Assembly: GCF_000739775.1 (NCBI RefSeq) | Contig: NZ_BBJH01000034.1 | Span: 1-64,000 of the forward strand | From: Paraburkholderia heleia NBRC 101817 | Lineage (GTDB): Bacteria > Pseudomonadota > Gammaproteobacteria > Burkholderiales > Burkholderiaceae | Reading direction: 5' to 3' | Length of the DNA stretch: 64,000 nt | Part shown: positions 7,149 to 16,320 of the stretch, piece after piece | How positions within the stretch are numbered: position 1 is the first letter of the stretch | Layout of the letters: every line of letters starts with the position of its first letter | Program-made: the position numbers and the translations under genes | Notes under the pieces: generated by a model | What the model was told of the DNA's origin: nothing | Databases searched by the model: none | Seen by the model: the letters and a program-made list of their open reading frames with translations, nothing else

Positions 7149-8858
7149 ATGGAACTTATTCGGCATCTATTTGGCAGCCAGCCACTGCTTGCACTTTTCG
7201 CGACGATCGCGCTCGGCTACCTCATCGGCAAGATCAAGGTGGGGAATTTCACGTTGGGAGGTATTGCCGGCACTCTGCTGGTCGGTGTCGTCATTGGCCA
7301 GCTTGGCGTCGACATCGACAGCAACATCAAGAATATCTTTTTTGCGCTGTTCATCTATGCCGTCGGATTCCAGGGCGGCCCGCAGTTCTTTCACGCACTG
7401 AACCGGCGCTCGCTCAACCAGCTAGTGTCGTCGTTCGTCATGTGCCTGACAGGCCTGTTATGCGTTCTGGCTGCGGCATGGATGTTCGGCCTCGACCGGG
7501 GCATGGCCGCGGGCCTCGCCGCCGGCGGGCTCACCCAGTCTGCGATTCTCGGCACGGCCGGCGACGCACTCGCCAGACTCGGGTTGTCGCCCGCGCTGGT
7601 CAAGACCATGCAGACCAACGTTGCTGTCGGCTATGCCGTTTGCTACATCTTTGGTTCCCTCGGCCCGATCATCATGGTCAGCTGGTTCTTCCCTGTGGTC
7701 ATGAAGTGGGATATCCGCGCGGAAGCGCTCAAGCTGGCCAAGGTTATGTCGGGAGGACGCACCGAACTCGAGCCCGGCCAGTTCAATGCAATACGTGACA
7801 TTGCCACGCGAATCTATGAGGTCACGGCGCACAGCAAGGCGATCGGCAAGACTGCGCTAACGCTGGACAAGGAACTCGACGATGCCGCTGTGGAAGCGGT
7901 CTTTCGGGGCAGTGGTGCTCTGGAGCTTTCCGATACCACCGTCATTCAGGCCGGCGACCGGGTTGCCGTCACTGGCATGATCGATGTCCTTGGTGCCGCG
8001 GGCAACGCCATCGGGCATGAAGTCACTCCGCCGCGGGATCTCTCGCTCGTCGAGGAAAACCGCGAAATCATTCTGACCAATCGCTCGCTCAACGGTCGCG
8101 AAGTCGGCGAGATTCACGACCATGCCAACGTCGAGATTCGCCATGGCGTCTTTCTCACTGCCGTCAAGCGCATGGGAAGAGATCTGCCGCTGCTGAACAA
8201 GCTGCAGTTGAAAACGGGCGATGAGCTTCACTTCGTTGGCAGTCCGGTCGATCTCGATCGCGTCCAGTCGAAGGTTGGCTACAAGATCACCGCCGCTGAA
8301 GTCACCGATTTCATCTTCTTCGGCATTGGCATGCTGGTGGGTATCCTGATCGGGATGATCGAATTCCGGCTGTGGGGCGTTCCAGTCTCGATCGGCAGTG
8401 GTGGCGGTTGTCTGCTGTCCGGCCTGCTGTTCGGCTGGCTGCGCAGCGTGCATCCGCGATTTGCCGCTTTGCCGGTGGGCGCATCCAACTTCCTGCGCGA
8501 CTTCGGGCTGGCTGTGTTCGTTGGCATCGTCGGTATCGGCGCGGGCCCGCAGGCACTCGTCGCCATCAAGCAGTATGGCTTGACGCTGTTTTTCCTCGGC
8601 GTCGGTGTCACGCTGATCCCGCAGATCATCACCTTCTTTTTCTCCTACTACCTGCTGGGTATCAGGAATCCCATCGAAGCGCTGGCGTGCGTTGCCGGCG
8701 GCCGCAGCGCGAACCCGGCTTTCGCCGCGTTGCTGGCCAAGGCCGGCAACGCGACGCCGGTTGTGTCATTCACTGTCACTTACGCTGTCGCCAACGTGTT
8801 CCTTACGCTTTGGGGACCTGTCATTGTCGGCGTGATTACCAAAAACGCTGTTCTCTGA
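7149..8858 (+). CDS. aspT: Aspartate:alanine antiporter (AspT, AAEx family)
   Basis: Inner-membrane exchanger of 569 residues. Two hydrophobic halves (about 1-190 and 375-569) flank a central cytoplasmic region with two TrkA_C-like segments (about 205-370), the layout of the AAEx/YidE-YbjL family. The halves show internal duplication; the second has GGRSANPAFAALL. In the family, AspT takes up aspartate and expels alanine. With intracellular decarboxylation, which consumes a proton, this generates proton-motive force. ATG 7149 has AGGA about 8 bp upstream. aspD follows 23 bp after the stop, so the two form one operon. A class II Fnr promoter lies upstream. Confidence 0.93.
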   Translation: MELIRHLFGSQPLLALFATIALGYLIGKIKVGNFTLGGIAGTLLVGVVIGQLGVDIDSNIKNIFFALFIYAVGFQGGPQFFHALNRRSLNQLVSSFVMCLTGLLCVLAAAWMFGLDRGMAAGLAAGGLTQSAILGTAGDALARLGLSPALVKTMQTNVAVGYAVCYIFGSLGPIIMVSWFFPVVMKWDIRAEALKLAKVMSGGRTELEPGQFNAIRDIATRIYEVTAHSKAIGKTALTLDKELDDAAVEAVFRGSGALELSDTTVIQAGDRVAVTGMIDVLGAAGNAIGHEVTPPRDLSLVEENREIILTNRSLNGREVGEIHDHANVEIRHGVFLTAVKRMGRDLPLLNKLQLKTGDELHFVGSPVDLDRVQSKVGYKITAAEVTDFIFFGIGMLVGILIGMIEFRLWGVPVSIGSGGGCLLSGLLFGWLRSVHPRFAALPVGASNFLRDFGLAVFVGIVGIGAGPQALVAIKQYGLTLFFLGVGVTLIPQIITFFFSYYLLGIRNPIEALACVAGGRSANPAFAALLAKAGNATPVVSFTVTYAVANVFLTLWGPVIVGVITKNAVL

Positions 8859-8881
8859 ACGTGATCGATACGAGGCTTACC

Positions 8882-10576
8882 ATGAACAATCAGGATTTCA
8901 GCCAGTTTGCCAGTCTCAGCCCATTTGAACTTAAGGATCGGCTGATAGAAATTGCGTCTTCCGACGCACAGCGCCTCATGCTGAACGCCGGACGCGGCAA
9001 TCCCAACTTTCTCGCCACACTACCTCGCCTCGCATTCCTGAGTCTCGGCGAGTTCGCAATGCAGGAAGCACAGCGTTCGTACTCGTACCTGAACAGTGGT
9101 TTTGGCGGCTTGCCCGAACGCGACGGCATTGCGCAGCGGTTCGAAATTTACGCGGATACGTATAACGGGAAAGACGGCGTGCGTTTCCTGAGGGCGGCCA
9201 TTTCGTATGTCAAGGACCAGCTCGGGCTCGATCAGGATACGTTCCTGTTCGAAATGGTCGGTGCGTTCCTCGGTTGCAACTATCCGACGCCGCCAAGAAT
9301 GCTTCAGCATACCGAAGAGATCGTCAAAGCGTATCTCACGCTGGAGATGTTCGGGTCGGTATCGCGAAAGGGCGACTTTTCGGTGTTCGCGACTGAAGGC
9401 GGTACGGCGGCGATGACCTACATTTTTCAGAGCCTGAGCGAAAATGGCCTGATTCAGCCGGGCGACAAGATTGCGATTGCCACGCCGATCTTTTCCCCCT
9501 ATCTGGAGATCCCCGTTCTCGCTGACTACGGGCTCGAGATCGTCGATATCCGGATGGACGAACACGCCGACTGGCAATTGCCGCAGTCGGAAATCGACAA
9601 GCTGCTGGACCCGGCAATCAAGATTTTCTGCCTTGTCAACCCGAGTAATCCGCCTTCCACGAAGTTGTCCGACGCGATGCTGGACCAGTTGGCCGACCTG
9701 ATCGCAACCCGCAAACCGGAGCTTTTCATCGTCACAGACGACGTGTACGGCACTTTCGCGGACGACTTCGTCTCGCTTTTTGCGAAGTGCCCTCGCAATA
9801 CCCTCTGCGTGTATTCGTTTTCCAAATATTTCGGTGCTACCGGTTGGCGGCTCGGCACCATCGCACTGCACGACGACAACGCATTCGACGCGGCGCTGGC
9901 CAACCTGCCCGAAGACGAGAAAAAACGGCTCGACGCACGATACGCGTCGCTGACGACGGAACCGCGCAAGCTGCGCTTCATTGATCGTCTCGTTGCCGAC
10001 AGCCGCGCCGTGGCGCTGAACCACACGGCAGGGCTGTCGGTGCCGCAGCAGCTGCAGATGGCGCTCTTCGCATTGAATGGGCTGATGGACCGCGAGCATC
10101 ACTACAAGAACGCCGCCAAACAGCTGATACGGCAACGCTACAAGACGCTCTACGCGAATATGGGTGTCAAGGTCGAGCACGAACCCAACGACGCGAACTA
10201 CTACACCCTGATCGATCTGCAGGAGCTGGGCGGTTCGCTGTATGGCCCAGGGTTCGAGGCCTGGTTCAGCAAGAGCGATCTGGGAACCAGCTTCCTGTTC
10301 CGTCTCGCAGAGGAAACAGGAGTCGTACTGTTGCCCGGCAATGGATTCGAGGTAGTGAATACGTCCGCTCGCGTATCTCTCGCCAATCTGACCGATCGTG
10401 AGTACGCGTCGATAGGGAAATTTACGCGGCGCGTACTGGAGGAGTACTACGAAGAGTTCAAGCGCAGCAGGGAGCGGCAGACGTTCGACCCGGCGTTGCT
10501 GCCATCCGCTTCGCTGGCCACATCTGATGCAGATCCGCGCGCACGGCCCATTGTTTCGACGGAAATCCAGTCATGA
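8882..10576 (+). CDS. aspD: Aspartate 4-decarboxylase (bifunctional aminotransferase), PLP-dependent
   Basis: Converts L-aspartate to L-alanine plus CO2 in the cytoplasm. The 564-residue length fits aspartate beta-decarboxylases, which are longer than ordinary aminotransferases. The PLP lysine is Lys315 in SFSKYFGATGWR; other fold-type I signatures are CLVNPSNPPS and VTDDVYGTF. The open frame continues upstream inside aspT, but ATG 8882 gives the family N-terminus (MNNQDFSQFASLSPFELKDRL). Proton consumption together with AspT exchange forms a decarboxylative energy cycle. The gene ends 135 bp before the 3' end of a convergent gene. Confidence 0.95.
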   Translation: MNNQDFSQFASLSPFELKDRLIEIASSDAQRLMLNAGRGNPNFLATLPRLAFLSLGEFAMQEAQRSYSYLNSGFGGLPERDGIAQRFEIYADTYNGKDGVRFLRAAISYVKDQLGLDQDTFLFEMVGAFLGCNYPTPPRMLQHTEEIVKAYLTLEMFGSVSRKGDFSVFATEGGTAAMTYIFQSLSENGLIQPGDKIAIATPIFSPYLEIPVLADYGLEIVDIRMDEHADWQLPQSEIDKLLDPAIKIFCLVNPSNPPSTKLSDAMLDQLADLIATRKPELFIVTDDVYGTFADDFVSLFAKCPRNTLCVYSFSKYFGATGWRLGTIALHDDNAFDAALANLPEDEKKRLDARYASLTTEPRKLRFIDRLVADSRAVALNHTAGLSVPQQLQMALFALNGLMDREHHYKNAAKQLIRQRYKTLYANMGVKVEHEPNDANYYTLIDLQELGGSLYGPGFEAWFSKSDLGTSFLFRLAEETGVVLLPGNGFEVVNTSARVSLANLTDREYASIGKFTRRVLEEYYEEFKRSRERQTFDPALLPSASLATSDADPRARPIVSTEIQS

Positions 10577-10711
10577 AGAGACAAGCCCGTCGTATTGGTC
10601 GGCTCCATGCGGCCGTCCACTGCCATCGGCGCGGACGGCCCTTCCAATCTGTACGAAGCGGTCGAGGTTGCTGCAAGCCGCGCTGCATCGATTGCGCGTT
10701 GCAACCGTCCC

Positions 10712-12106
10712 TCACTGTTGCGCGCGCAATGCCCGCGCGAAGGTCGAGATGAACTCGCGCACGTTCGTCACGTCGTCGAAACGCAGCACCGTTTCAACGA
10801 TCGGTCCGACCTGCTCCACGTGCAGCCGCTCGCCCAACAGCGATGCCGCCTTCGTGCCGAGCTGCGCGGCCTGGCGCGCGAGATCGGTTTCGGGTTGGCT
10901 GGTATCGACGTGCTGTTCGAAGCGCGTACCGTCCTTCAGCGTGAGCGCGACGTCGGTGCTCGCGCGCGGCTGCTGCGGATTCGGCGTGATCACAATGCGT
11001 CTGCGCAGCGCGAGAATCTGCGGATCGTTCAGCGCGGCGGCCGAATACGATTCGGGATCGACCGTACTCCAGCCCGCCAGCGTGAGCGCCGCCATCTGCG
11101 CGATGCTGAACTTCGCTTCGAGCCCCGTCGCCGGTTCCGCAATGCAGCATACCGAGAGATACTGCGGCTCGACGCCAATGTCGACCCGTTCGATCTCGTC
11201 GAGCCGGTCGCCGAGCGGCTGGCGCAGCAGCTTGCATGCCTCGATCGGCGCCTGCGTACCGTAGCACGATGCGTTGTACTTGAAGACGATGGTGCGCGCC
11301 TGGAAATCCGGCGCATCCTTCAATGCGGCGGCGATCGCCTCGTCGCTGCGCGCGCTCGCGTACAGCTCGATAAAGCCCGCGTCGCATTCGAGCATGTTGG
11401 TCTGGCTGGTGAAGCCGCGCTTCGCGAGGCTCGCGGCAAGCACGCCCGTCGACGCGGCTTGACCCGCATGTAGCGGCTTGCACATGGTGCCGAACGCGGC
11501 GCGCAAGCCCGCCGCCTGCGTCGCGCAGATGCCGATCGCGTGCTGCGTCTGTTCGACCGTGAGATCGAGCAGGTAACAGGAAGCGAGCGTTGCGCCGAAC
11601 GTGCCGAAGGTCGCGGTGTTGTGCCAGCCGCGCTGGTAGTGCTCCTCTCCCATCACCAGCGCAATACGGCTCTGCATCTCGACGCCCGCCGCGAAGGCAG
11701 ACAGCGCACGCGCTCCTGACAGCCCGTCGCGCTCGCAGATCGCGAGGATCGCCGGCCACAGCGGCACCGACGGATGCACGCGCGAGCGCAGATGCACGTC
11801 GTCGAAATCGAGTACATGCGAGGCCATGCCGTTGACCAGCGCGGCATCGCGTGCGCTGGTGCGAAAGCCGCTGCCGAGCAGCGTTGCCTGCGGCGAGGCG
11901 GCGTCTTCGCGGATGGTCGCCTCGAGCATCGCGACGGCGGGATCGGCCCAGCCGGAAATCGTCGTGCCGAGCCAGTCGAGCAACGTGTGCCGCGCGATCT
12001 CGCCGACTTCGGCGGGCAACGGCGTGCGGGCGCGCGCCAGACAGGTTTCGGCGAGTTCGCGCGTGAGCGCGTAGCGGGCGGATGAGGTGGGATCGGCTGC
12101 GCTCAT
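10712..12106 (-). CDS. MmgE/PrpD-family protein (iminodisuccinate epimerase or dehydratase-like)
   Basis: Cytoplasmic protein of 464 residues covering the full MmgE/PrpD fold. The N-terminal helical domain contains LDWLGTTISGW, NGMASHVLDFDDVHLRSRVHPS and GWHNTATFGTFGA; the smaller lid domain follows from about 270. The family includes 2-methylcitrate dehydratase, cis-aconitate decarboxylase and iminodisuccinate epimerase. ATG 12106 with GGAG upstream is preferred to an earlier in-frame start. It is the last gene of a leftward operon that also encodes a C-N-type lyase and polycarboxylate-binding proteins, which makes an epimerase acting ahead of the lyase plausible. Sequence inspection alone cannot separate dehydratase from epimerase. 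Confidence 0.85.
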   Translation of the reverse strand: MSAADPTSSARYALTRELAETCLARARTPLPAEVGEIARHTLLDWLGTTISGWADPAVAMLEATIREDAASPQATLLGSGFRTSARDAALVNGMASHVLDFDDVHLRSRVHPSVPLWPAILAICERDGLSGARALSAFAAGVEMQSRIALVMGEEHYQRGWHNTATFGTFGATLASCYLLDLTVEQTQHAIGICATQAAGLRAAFGTMCKPLHAGQAASTGVLAASLAKRGFTSQTNMLECDAGFIELYASARSDEAIAAALKDAPDFQARTIVFKYNASCYGTQAPIEACKLLRQPLGDRLDEIERVDIGVEPQYLSVCCIAEPATGLEAKFSIAQMAALTLAGWSTVDPESYSAAALNDPQILALRRRIVITPNPQQPRASTDVALTLKDGTRFEQHVDTSQPETDLARQAAQLGTKAASLLGERLHVEQVGPIVETVLRFDDVTNVREFISTFARALRAQQ

Positions 12107-12169
12107 GGGTTTCTCCGGAAAGAGCGGTGCGTGCCTTCCGGATCGGACGGAAGGCCGCGAAAACACGGG

Positions 12170-13180
12170 CTAGGGACGCTGGCGCGCGAGCGCGTCGGGA
12201 TTCACGACATGACGGGGCGTGCCGGCCTGCCAGGCGAGCACGTCGCGAAACGCGGCATCGAACAGCGTTTCGTAGTTTTCCTTCTGCACATAACCCAGAT
12301 GCGGCGTGCAGACGACGTTCGGCATGTGCAGCAGCGGTTCATCGGCGCCGGGCGGTTCGTCGTCGAATACGTCGAGCGCGGCGAGACCGGGGCGCCCACG
12401 CGCGAGCGCTTCACGCAGCGCGCCCGGCTGCACGAGGCCCGCGCGGCTCGTATTGACGAAGAGCGCATCGGGCTGCATCGCCAGCAGATGCTCAAGCGTG
12501 ACGATGCCGCGCGTCTCGGCGTTCTGGCGAACCTGCAACGTGAGCACGTCGGACCGCGCGAACAGGTCGAGCGGTCCGTCCGCGAGCGCGTGGCCCTGTT
12601 CGGCGGCGAGCGCGCGCGATTCGGGACGGCTCCACACCAGCACCTTCATGTCGAAGGCTTGCGCATAACGCGCGAGACGCCGGCCGATGCGCCCATAGCC
12701 CCAGATGCCGAGCGTGCGGCCTTCCAGCGCGACGCCCAGACCGTGACCGTAGGGCGTATCGGCGCCTTCGAGGCCGCTCACCTGCCAGTGGCCGGCTCTC
12801 AGATTCGCCGCGTATTGCGGAATGCGCCGCATCGCCGCGAGGATCACGCCCCACACGAGTTCCGCAGTCGCCACGCCCGAGAAGCGGCTTTCGGTGACAG
12901 GAATGCCGAGTTGCGCGGCCGCTTCGAGATCGATATGCGCGCTCGCCTTCCCGGTCTGCGCGATGAAGCGCAGACGCGGTAGCCGTTCGAGCAGCGCGCG
13001 CGGAATGGGCGTGCGCTCGCGGATCAGCACCAGCGCTTCGGCTTCGGCGATACGGGCGGCCAGCGCATCGACGTCCCGGATCGACTGCGTGAGCACGTCG
13101 ACGTCGTGACCGTCGAGCAGCCGGAAGCAGTCGAGCGAGCGGATGGCGTTCTGGTAATCGTCGAGGATGGCGATCTTCAT
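12170..13180 (-). CDS. D-2-hydroxyacid dehydrogenase, NAD-dependent
   Basis: Protein of 336 residues of the D-isomer-specific 2-hydroxyacid dehydrogenase family. The Rossmann motif is GIWGYGRIGRRLARYA. The catalytic Arg, Glu and His are in FVNTSRAGLV, DVFDDEPPG and CTPHLGY. ATG 13180 (MKIAILDDYQ) gives the family start; the frame runs further upstream without similarity. It interconverts a 2-oxo acid and a D-2-hydroxy acid. In this operon it could handle oxaloacetate- or hydroxysuccinate-like intermediates, but the substrate cannot be read from sequence. It lies 63 bp upstream of the PrpD-family gene. Confidence 0.9.
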   Translation of the reverse strand: MKIAILDDYQNAIRSLDCFRLLDGHDVDVLTQSIRDVDALAARIAEAEALVLIRERTPIPRALLERLPRLRFIAQTGKASAHIDLEAAAQLGIPVTESRFSGVATAELVWGVILAAMRRIPQYAANLRAGHWQVSGLEGADTPYGHGLGVALEGRTLGIWGYGRIGRRLARYAQAFDMKVLVWSRPESRALAAEQGHALADGPLDLFARSDVLTLQVRQNAETRGIVTLEHLLAMQPDALFVNTSRAGLVQPGALREALARGRPGLAALDVFDDEPPGADEPLLHMPNVVCTPHLGYVQKENYETLFDAAFRDVLAWQAGTPRHVVNPDALARQRP

Positions 13181-13239
13181 CGCGGATGTCTCTTGCGTGC
13201 GGATACGGTTGCGGCTGCGTTTCGATACGGTGCGATGCC

Positions 13240-14100
13240 TCAGGCCGCGCCCGTCGCCACCGGGGCGCCCGCGCGCGAACTCCATTCGCTCCACGAGCCG
13301 GGATAGAGCGCCGCGCCCGGCATCCCCGCGATTTCCATCGCCAGCAGGTTGTGGCAGGCGGTTACGCCCGAGCCGCACTGGCCGATCAGCGCGGCGCCGT
13401 CGCTCGTGCCGGCGATGCCCGAGATTTCCTGCTTCAGCACATCGGGAGACTTGAAGCGGCCATCTGCGCGGAGGTTGTCGCGAAAGAAGCGGTTGCGTGC
13501 GTTCGGGATGTGACCGCCGATTGCGTCCAGCGTCTCGTTCTCGCCACGGAAGCGGTCCGCTGCGCGTGCATCGAGCACCACGCGCGCGCCGCCGTCGAGG
13601 TTGGCGCGCACGCTATCGAAATCGACCGTCGCGACCAGTGCATCGCGCAGCGTGAAGCGCCCCGGCGTGCGCGCCGGGACGTCGCCGCGCTCGACCGGCC
13701 GATTGGCGGCGCGCCAGGCCGGCAGGCCGCCGTCGAGCACCGCCACGTCGGCATGGCCGGCCCAGCGCGCGAGCCACCACAGCCGCGCGGCGAACATGCC
13801 GCCCGCGCTGTCGTAACAGACGATCTGCGTGCGGTCGTTCGCGCCCGCTTTGGTCAGCGCCTGCGCGAAGGCTTCGCGCGAAGGCAGCGGATGCCGGCCG
13901 TTCTGGCCGTTCTTCGCGCCGCTCAGGGCGTCTTCGAGATGCAGGTAGACCGCGCCCGGCACATGCGCGTCGCGATACATTGCGAGGCCGGCAGCGGGGT
14001 TCGTCAGGTCGAAGCTGCAGTCGCACACCAGCAGGTCGGCGTTGGCGTTGGCGGCGAGCGCGGCGAGCTGCTCGGCGGAAATCAGCGTGGTGAAGCGCAT
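13240..14100 (-). CDS. Rhodanese-type sulfurtransferase (3-mercaptopyruvate sulfurtransferase-like)
   Basis: Two-domain rhodanese of 286 residues. The N-terminal inactive domain holds FDLTNPAAGLAMYRDAHVPGAVYLHLED-type signatures split across about residues 30-55; the C-terminal domain has the catalytic Cys in QCGSGVTACHN. CGSGVT is typical of 3-mercaptopyruvate sulfurtransferases, whereas thiosulfate sulfurtransferases have CRKGVT. ATG 14100 starts MRFTTLISAEQL. Its place between Bug genes and the 2-hydroxyacid dehydrogenase suggests the operon's substrate, or a related one, contains sulfur, but co-location could be incidental. Confidence 0.9.
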   Translation of the reverse strand: MRFTTLISAEQLAALAANANADLLVCDCSFDLTNPAAGLAMYRDAHVPGAVYLHLEDALSGAKNGQNGRHPLPSREAFAQALTKAGANDRTQIVCYDSAGGMFAARLWWLARWAGHADVAVLDGGLPAWRAANRPVERGDVPARTPGRFTLRDALVATVDFDSVRANLDGGARVVLDARAADRFRGENETLDAIGGHIPNARNRFFRDNLRADGRFKSPDVLKQEISGIAGTSDGAALIGQCGSGVTACHNLLAMEIAGMPGAALYPGSWSEWSSRAGAPVATGAA

Positions 14101-14168
14101 GGCGTGTCCTGTTGCGTTGGAAAGATCGGGCGGGCGCGGATCGAAGCGGCCCGCGGGAAAAGCCGGGT

Positions 14169-15164
14169 TCAGTTGCCGGGCGGTTTGATCGCGCTGCGGT
14201 AATCGGCGATGTCGCTTTCGACGAACTTCGCGAACGCGTCGCCCGACGTGTCGTTGATCACTGCGCCGTTCATCGTGAGCTGCTTCACGACGTCGGGCTG
14301 TTTGAGGATTGCCTGAATGCCGTCGTTGATGCGTGCGACGACGGCGGGCGGTGTGCCGGCGGGCGCGGCGACGCCATACCACTGCGTCGGGTTCACTTCG
14401 TAGCCGAGTTCCTTGAAGGTCGGCACGTTCGGATACGCGGGGTTGCGCTGGCTGCCGGTGGTCGCGAGAAGCCGCATGCCGTCACCGTTCAGCTGGCCCG
14501 CGAGCGGCGTGTACGGCGCGAAGAAGCTGTCCACCTGGCCGCCGAGCAGCGCCGTGGTGGCCGGGCCCGAGCCGCTATAGGGAATGTTCAGTATCTTCAG
14601 GTGCGCCTTGTTCTTGAAAATCTCCATCGTCGATTGCGCTGCGCCGCCGGTGCCGGTGGAGGCATAGGTAAGCTTTCCGCCCTTCGCCGCATCGATGAAC
14701 TGCTGGATGGTCTGATACTTCGACTTCGCGCCGACCATCAGGCCGAACGGCGTTTCGACCACCATCGAGACCGGCACGAAGCTGCCCGGCACCTTGTAAC
14801 GCAGGTCCGGATGCACCACGGGCGCGACCGAGAAGTTGCCGCTCATTGCGAGCAGCAGGGTCTGGCCGTCGGGTTTGGCATGGGCCACCACATCTGCCGC
14901 GATGTCGCCGCCCGCGCCGGGACGGTTCTCGACCACCACCGGCGCGTTGAGATTCTTCGACAGCGCGGTCGCGACGATGCGCGCATACGTGTCGCCGCCG
15001 CCGCCGGGCGGGAAGCCGACCATCAGCTTGATCGGACCGTTCGGGTAGTCGCCGGCGCGGGCGGGCTGCATCGCCGCGGCGAGGAGGCCGGCTGCGAGCG
15101 CGCAGGCAACCGGTGCGCAGGCCGCGCGCCGGACGAAGCGGGAAGTCAGTCGTGTACGGATCAT
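14169..15164 (-). CDS. Bug-family tripartite tricarboxylate transporter binding protein
   Basis: Periplasmic receptor of 331 residues. A long signal peptide (about 1-37) ends at ARA-GDYP. The Bug signatures are IKLMVGFPPGGGGD, VVVENRPGAGG and DGQTLLLAMS. ATG 15164 is chosen because it starts the signal peptide. TctC-like proteins bind carboxylates and deliver them to TctAB permeases; the nearest pair is tctB-tctA at 20839-22855. A paralogous Bug gene lies directly upstream, so the operon carries two receptors, perhaps for two related acids or stereoisomers. Confidence 0.93.
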   Translation of the reverse strand: MIRTRLTSRFVRRAACAPVACALAAGLLAAAMQPARAGDYPNGPIKLMVGFPPGGGGDTYARIVATALSKNLNAPVVVENRPGAGGDIAADVVAHAKPDGQTLLLAMSGNFSVAPVVHPDLRYKVPGSFVPVSMVVETPFGLMVGAKSKYQTIQQFIDAAKGGKLTYASTGTGGAAQSTMEIFKNKAHLKILNIPYSGSGPATTALLGGQVDSFFAPYTPLAGQLNGDGMRLLATTGSQRNPAYPNVPTFKELGYEVNPTQWYGVAAPAGTPPAVVARINDGIQAILKQPDVVKQLTMNGAVINDTSGDAFAKFVESDIADYRSAIKPPGN

Positions 15165-15244
15165 GTCGGTCTCCAGCAGGCTGATGTGTGCGCTATCGGA
15201 CGATCGATGGCGCGATTGGCATGCAGCACGCGATGCGATGTATG

Positions 15245-16216
15245 TCACTGAAGCAGTTGCAGATGGCCTTTCTCGACGGTGTCGCGATAACGCCCGATGT
15301 CCTCGACGATGTACTTCGAGAACGCGTCGCCGGTCAGGGTGCCGGGCACGACGCCTTCGCGATCGAAGAGCTGTTTGATGGCGGGCGCGGCGAGCGCCTG
15401 CATGGTGGCCTGTTCGAGTTTCGCGACGACCGCGGCCGGCGTGCCGGCCGGCGCGGCGAGGCCGTACCACTGCGTGAGCGTCATGTTCACGCCGGCTTCC
15501 TGCATGGTCGGCACATCGGGCATCTGCGCGTTGCGTTTGGGTGCGGTGCTCGCCAGCAGGCGCAGCTGGCCGCCCTTGATCTGGCCGATCAGCGGCGGGT
15601 AGGTCGCGAAGAACGCATCCACCCGGCCGCTGATCAGATCGTTGATAGCCGGCCCCGAGCCCTTGTACGGCACGTGCAGCACGTCGATTCCCGCGCGCTG
15701 CTTGAACATCTCCATGCCGAGCTGTGCGGCCGAGCCGGTGCCGGTCGACGCATAGCTCAGCTTGCCGCTCCTGGCCGCGGCGATGAAATCGGCCACCGTC
15801 TTGTACTTCGATTTCGCCGACACCATCAGCCCCTGCGGCGCCTCGGCCACCAGCGCGACCGGCGCGAAGCTGTCGGGCACCTTGTACGAGAGATGCCGGC
15901 GGACGGCGGGTGCGGTCGCGAGATTGCCGCTCATCGCGAGCAGCAGCGTGTAGCCGTCGGGTTTCGCGTGCGCGACGCTTTCGGCGGCGATGATGCCGCC
16001 CGCACCCGGCCGGTTATCGACGATCACCGTCTGATGCAGGATCGGCGCGAGCGCCGCGGCCAGCGCGCGGCCATACAGGTCGCCGCCGCCGCCCGGCGGA
16101 AAGCCGACCACGAGACGGATCGTCTGCGTGGGCCAGGCGTCGTCGGCGCGGCCGGCGATCGGCAGCATCGTCAGACAGACGAGTCCGAGCGCGCCGATAA
16201 GGCGAGTGAGTTTCAT
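15245..16216 (-). CDS. Bug-family tripartite tricarboxylate transporter binding protein
   Basis: Receptor of 323 residues with a signal peptide ending near IAGRADDAWP, followed by IRLVVGFPPGGGGDLY, VIVDNRPGAGG and DGYTLLLAMSG. ATG 16216 is preferred to ATG 16231 because GGAG lies 11 bp before it. It shares the GFPPGGGGD turn and ASTGTG segment with the neighbouring Bug protein, pointing to a tandem duplication. The carboxylate ligand is unknown. Confidence 0.93.
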   Translation of the reverse strand: MKLTRLIGALGLVCLTMLPIAGRADDAWPTQTIRLVVGFPPGGGGDLYGRALAAALAPILHQTVIVDNRPGAGGIIAAESVAHAKPDGYTLLLAMSGNLATAPAVRRHLSYKVPDSFAPVALVAEAPQGLMVSAKSKYKTVADFIAAARSGKLSYASTGTGSAAQLGMEMFKQRAGIDVLHVPYKGSGPAINDLISGRVDAFFATYPPLIGQIKGGQLRLLASTAPKRNAQMPDVPTMQEAGVNMTLTQWYGLAAPAGTPAAVVAKLEQATMQALAAPAIKQLFDREGVVPGTLTGDAFSKYIVEDIGRYRDTVEKGHLQLLQ

Positions 16217-16320
16217 CGTTCGTGTCTCCATCCAGGCTGTCGTTATCGTGCGGGTGCTGCTTGGTGCCGCTTGGCGCGACAGGTTGCATGCCCTGCGATG
16301 CGGCTGGCAACGCTATTGCC

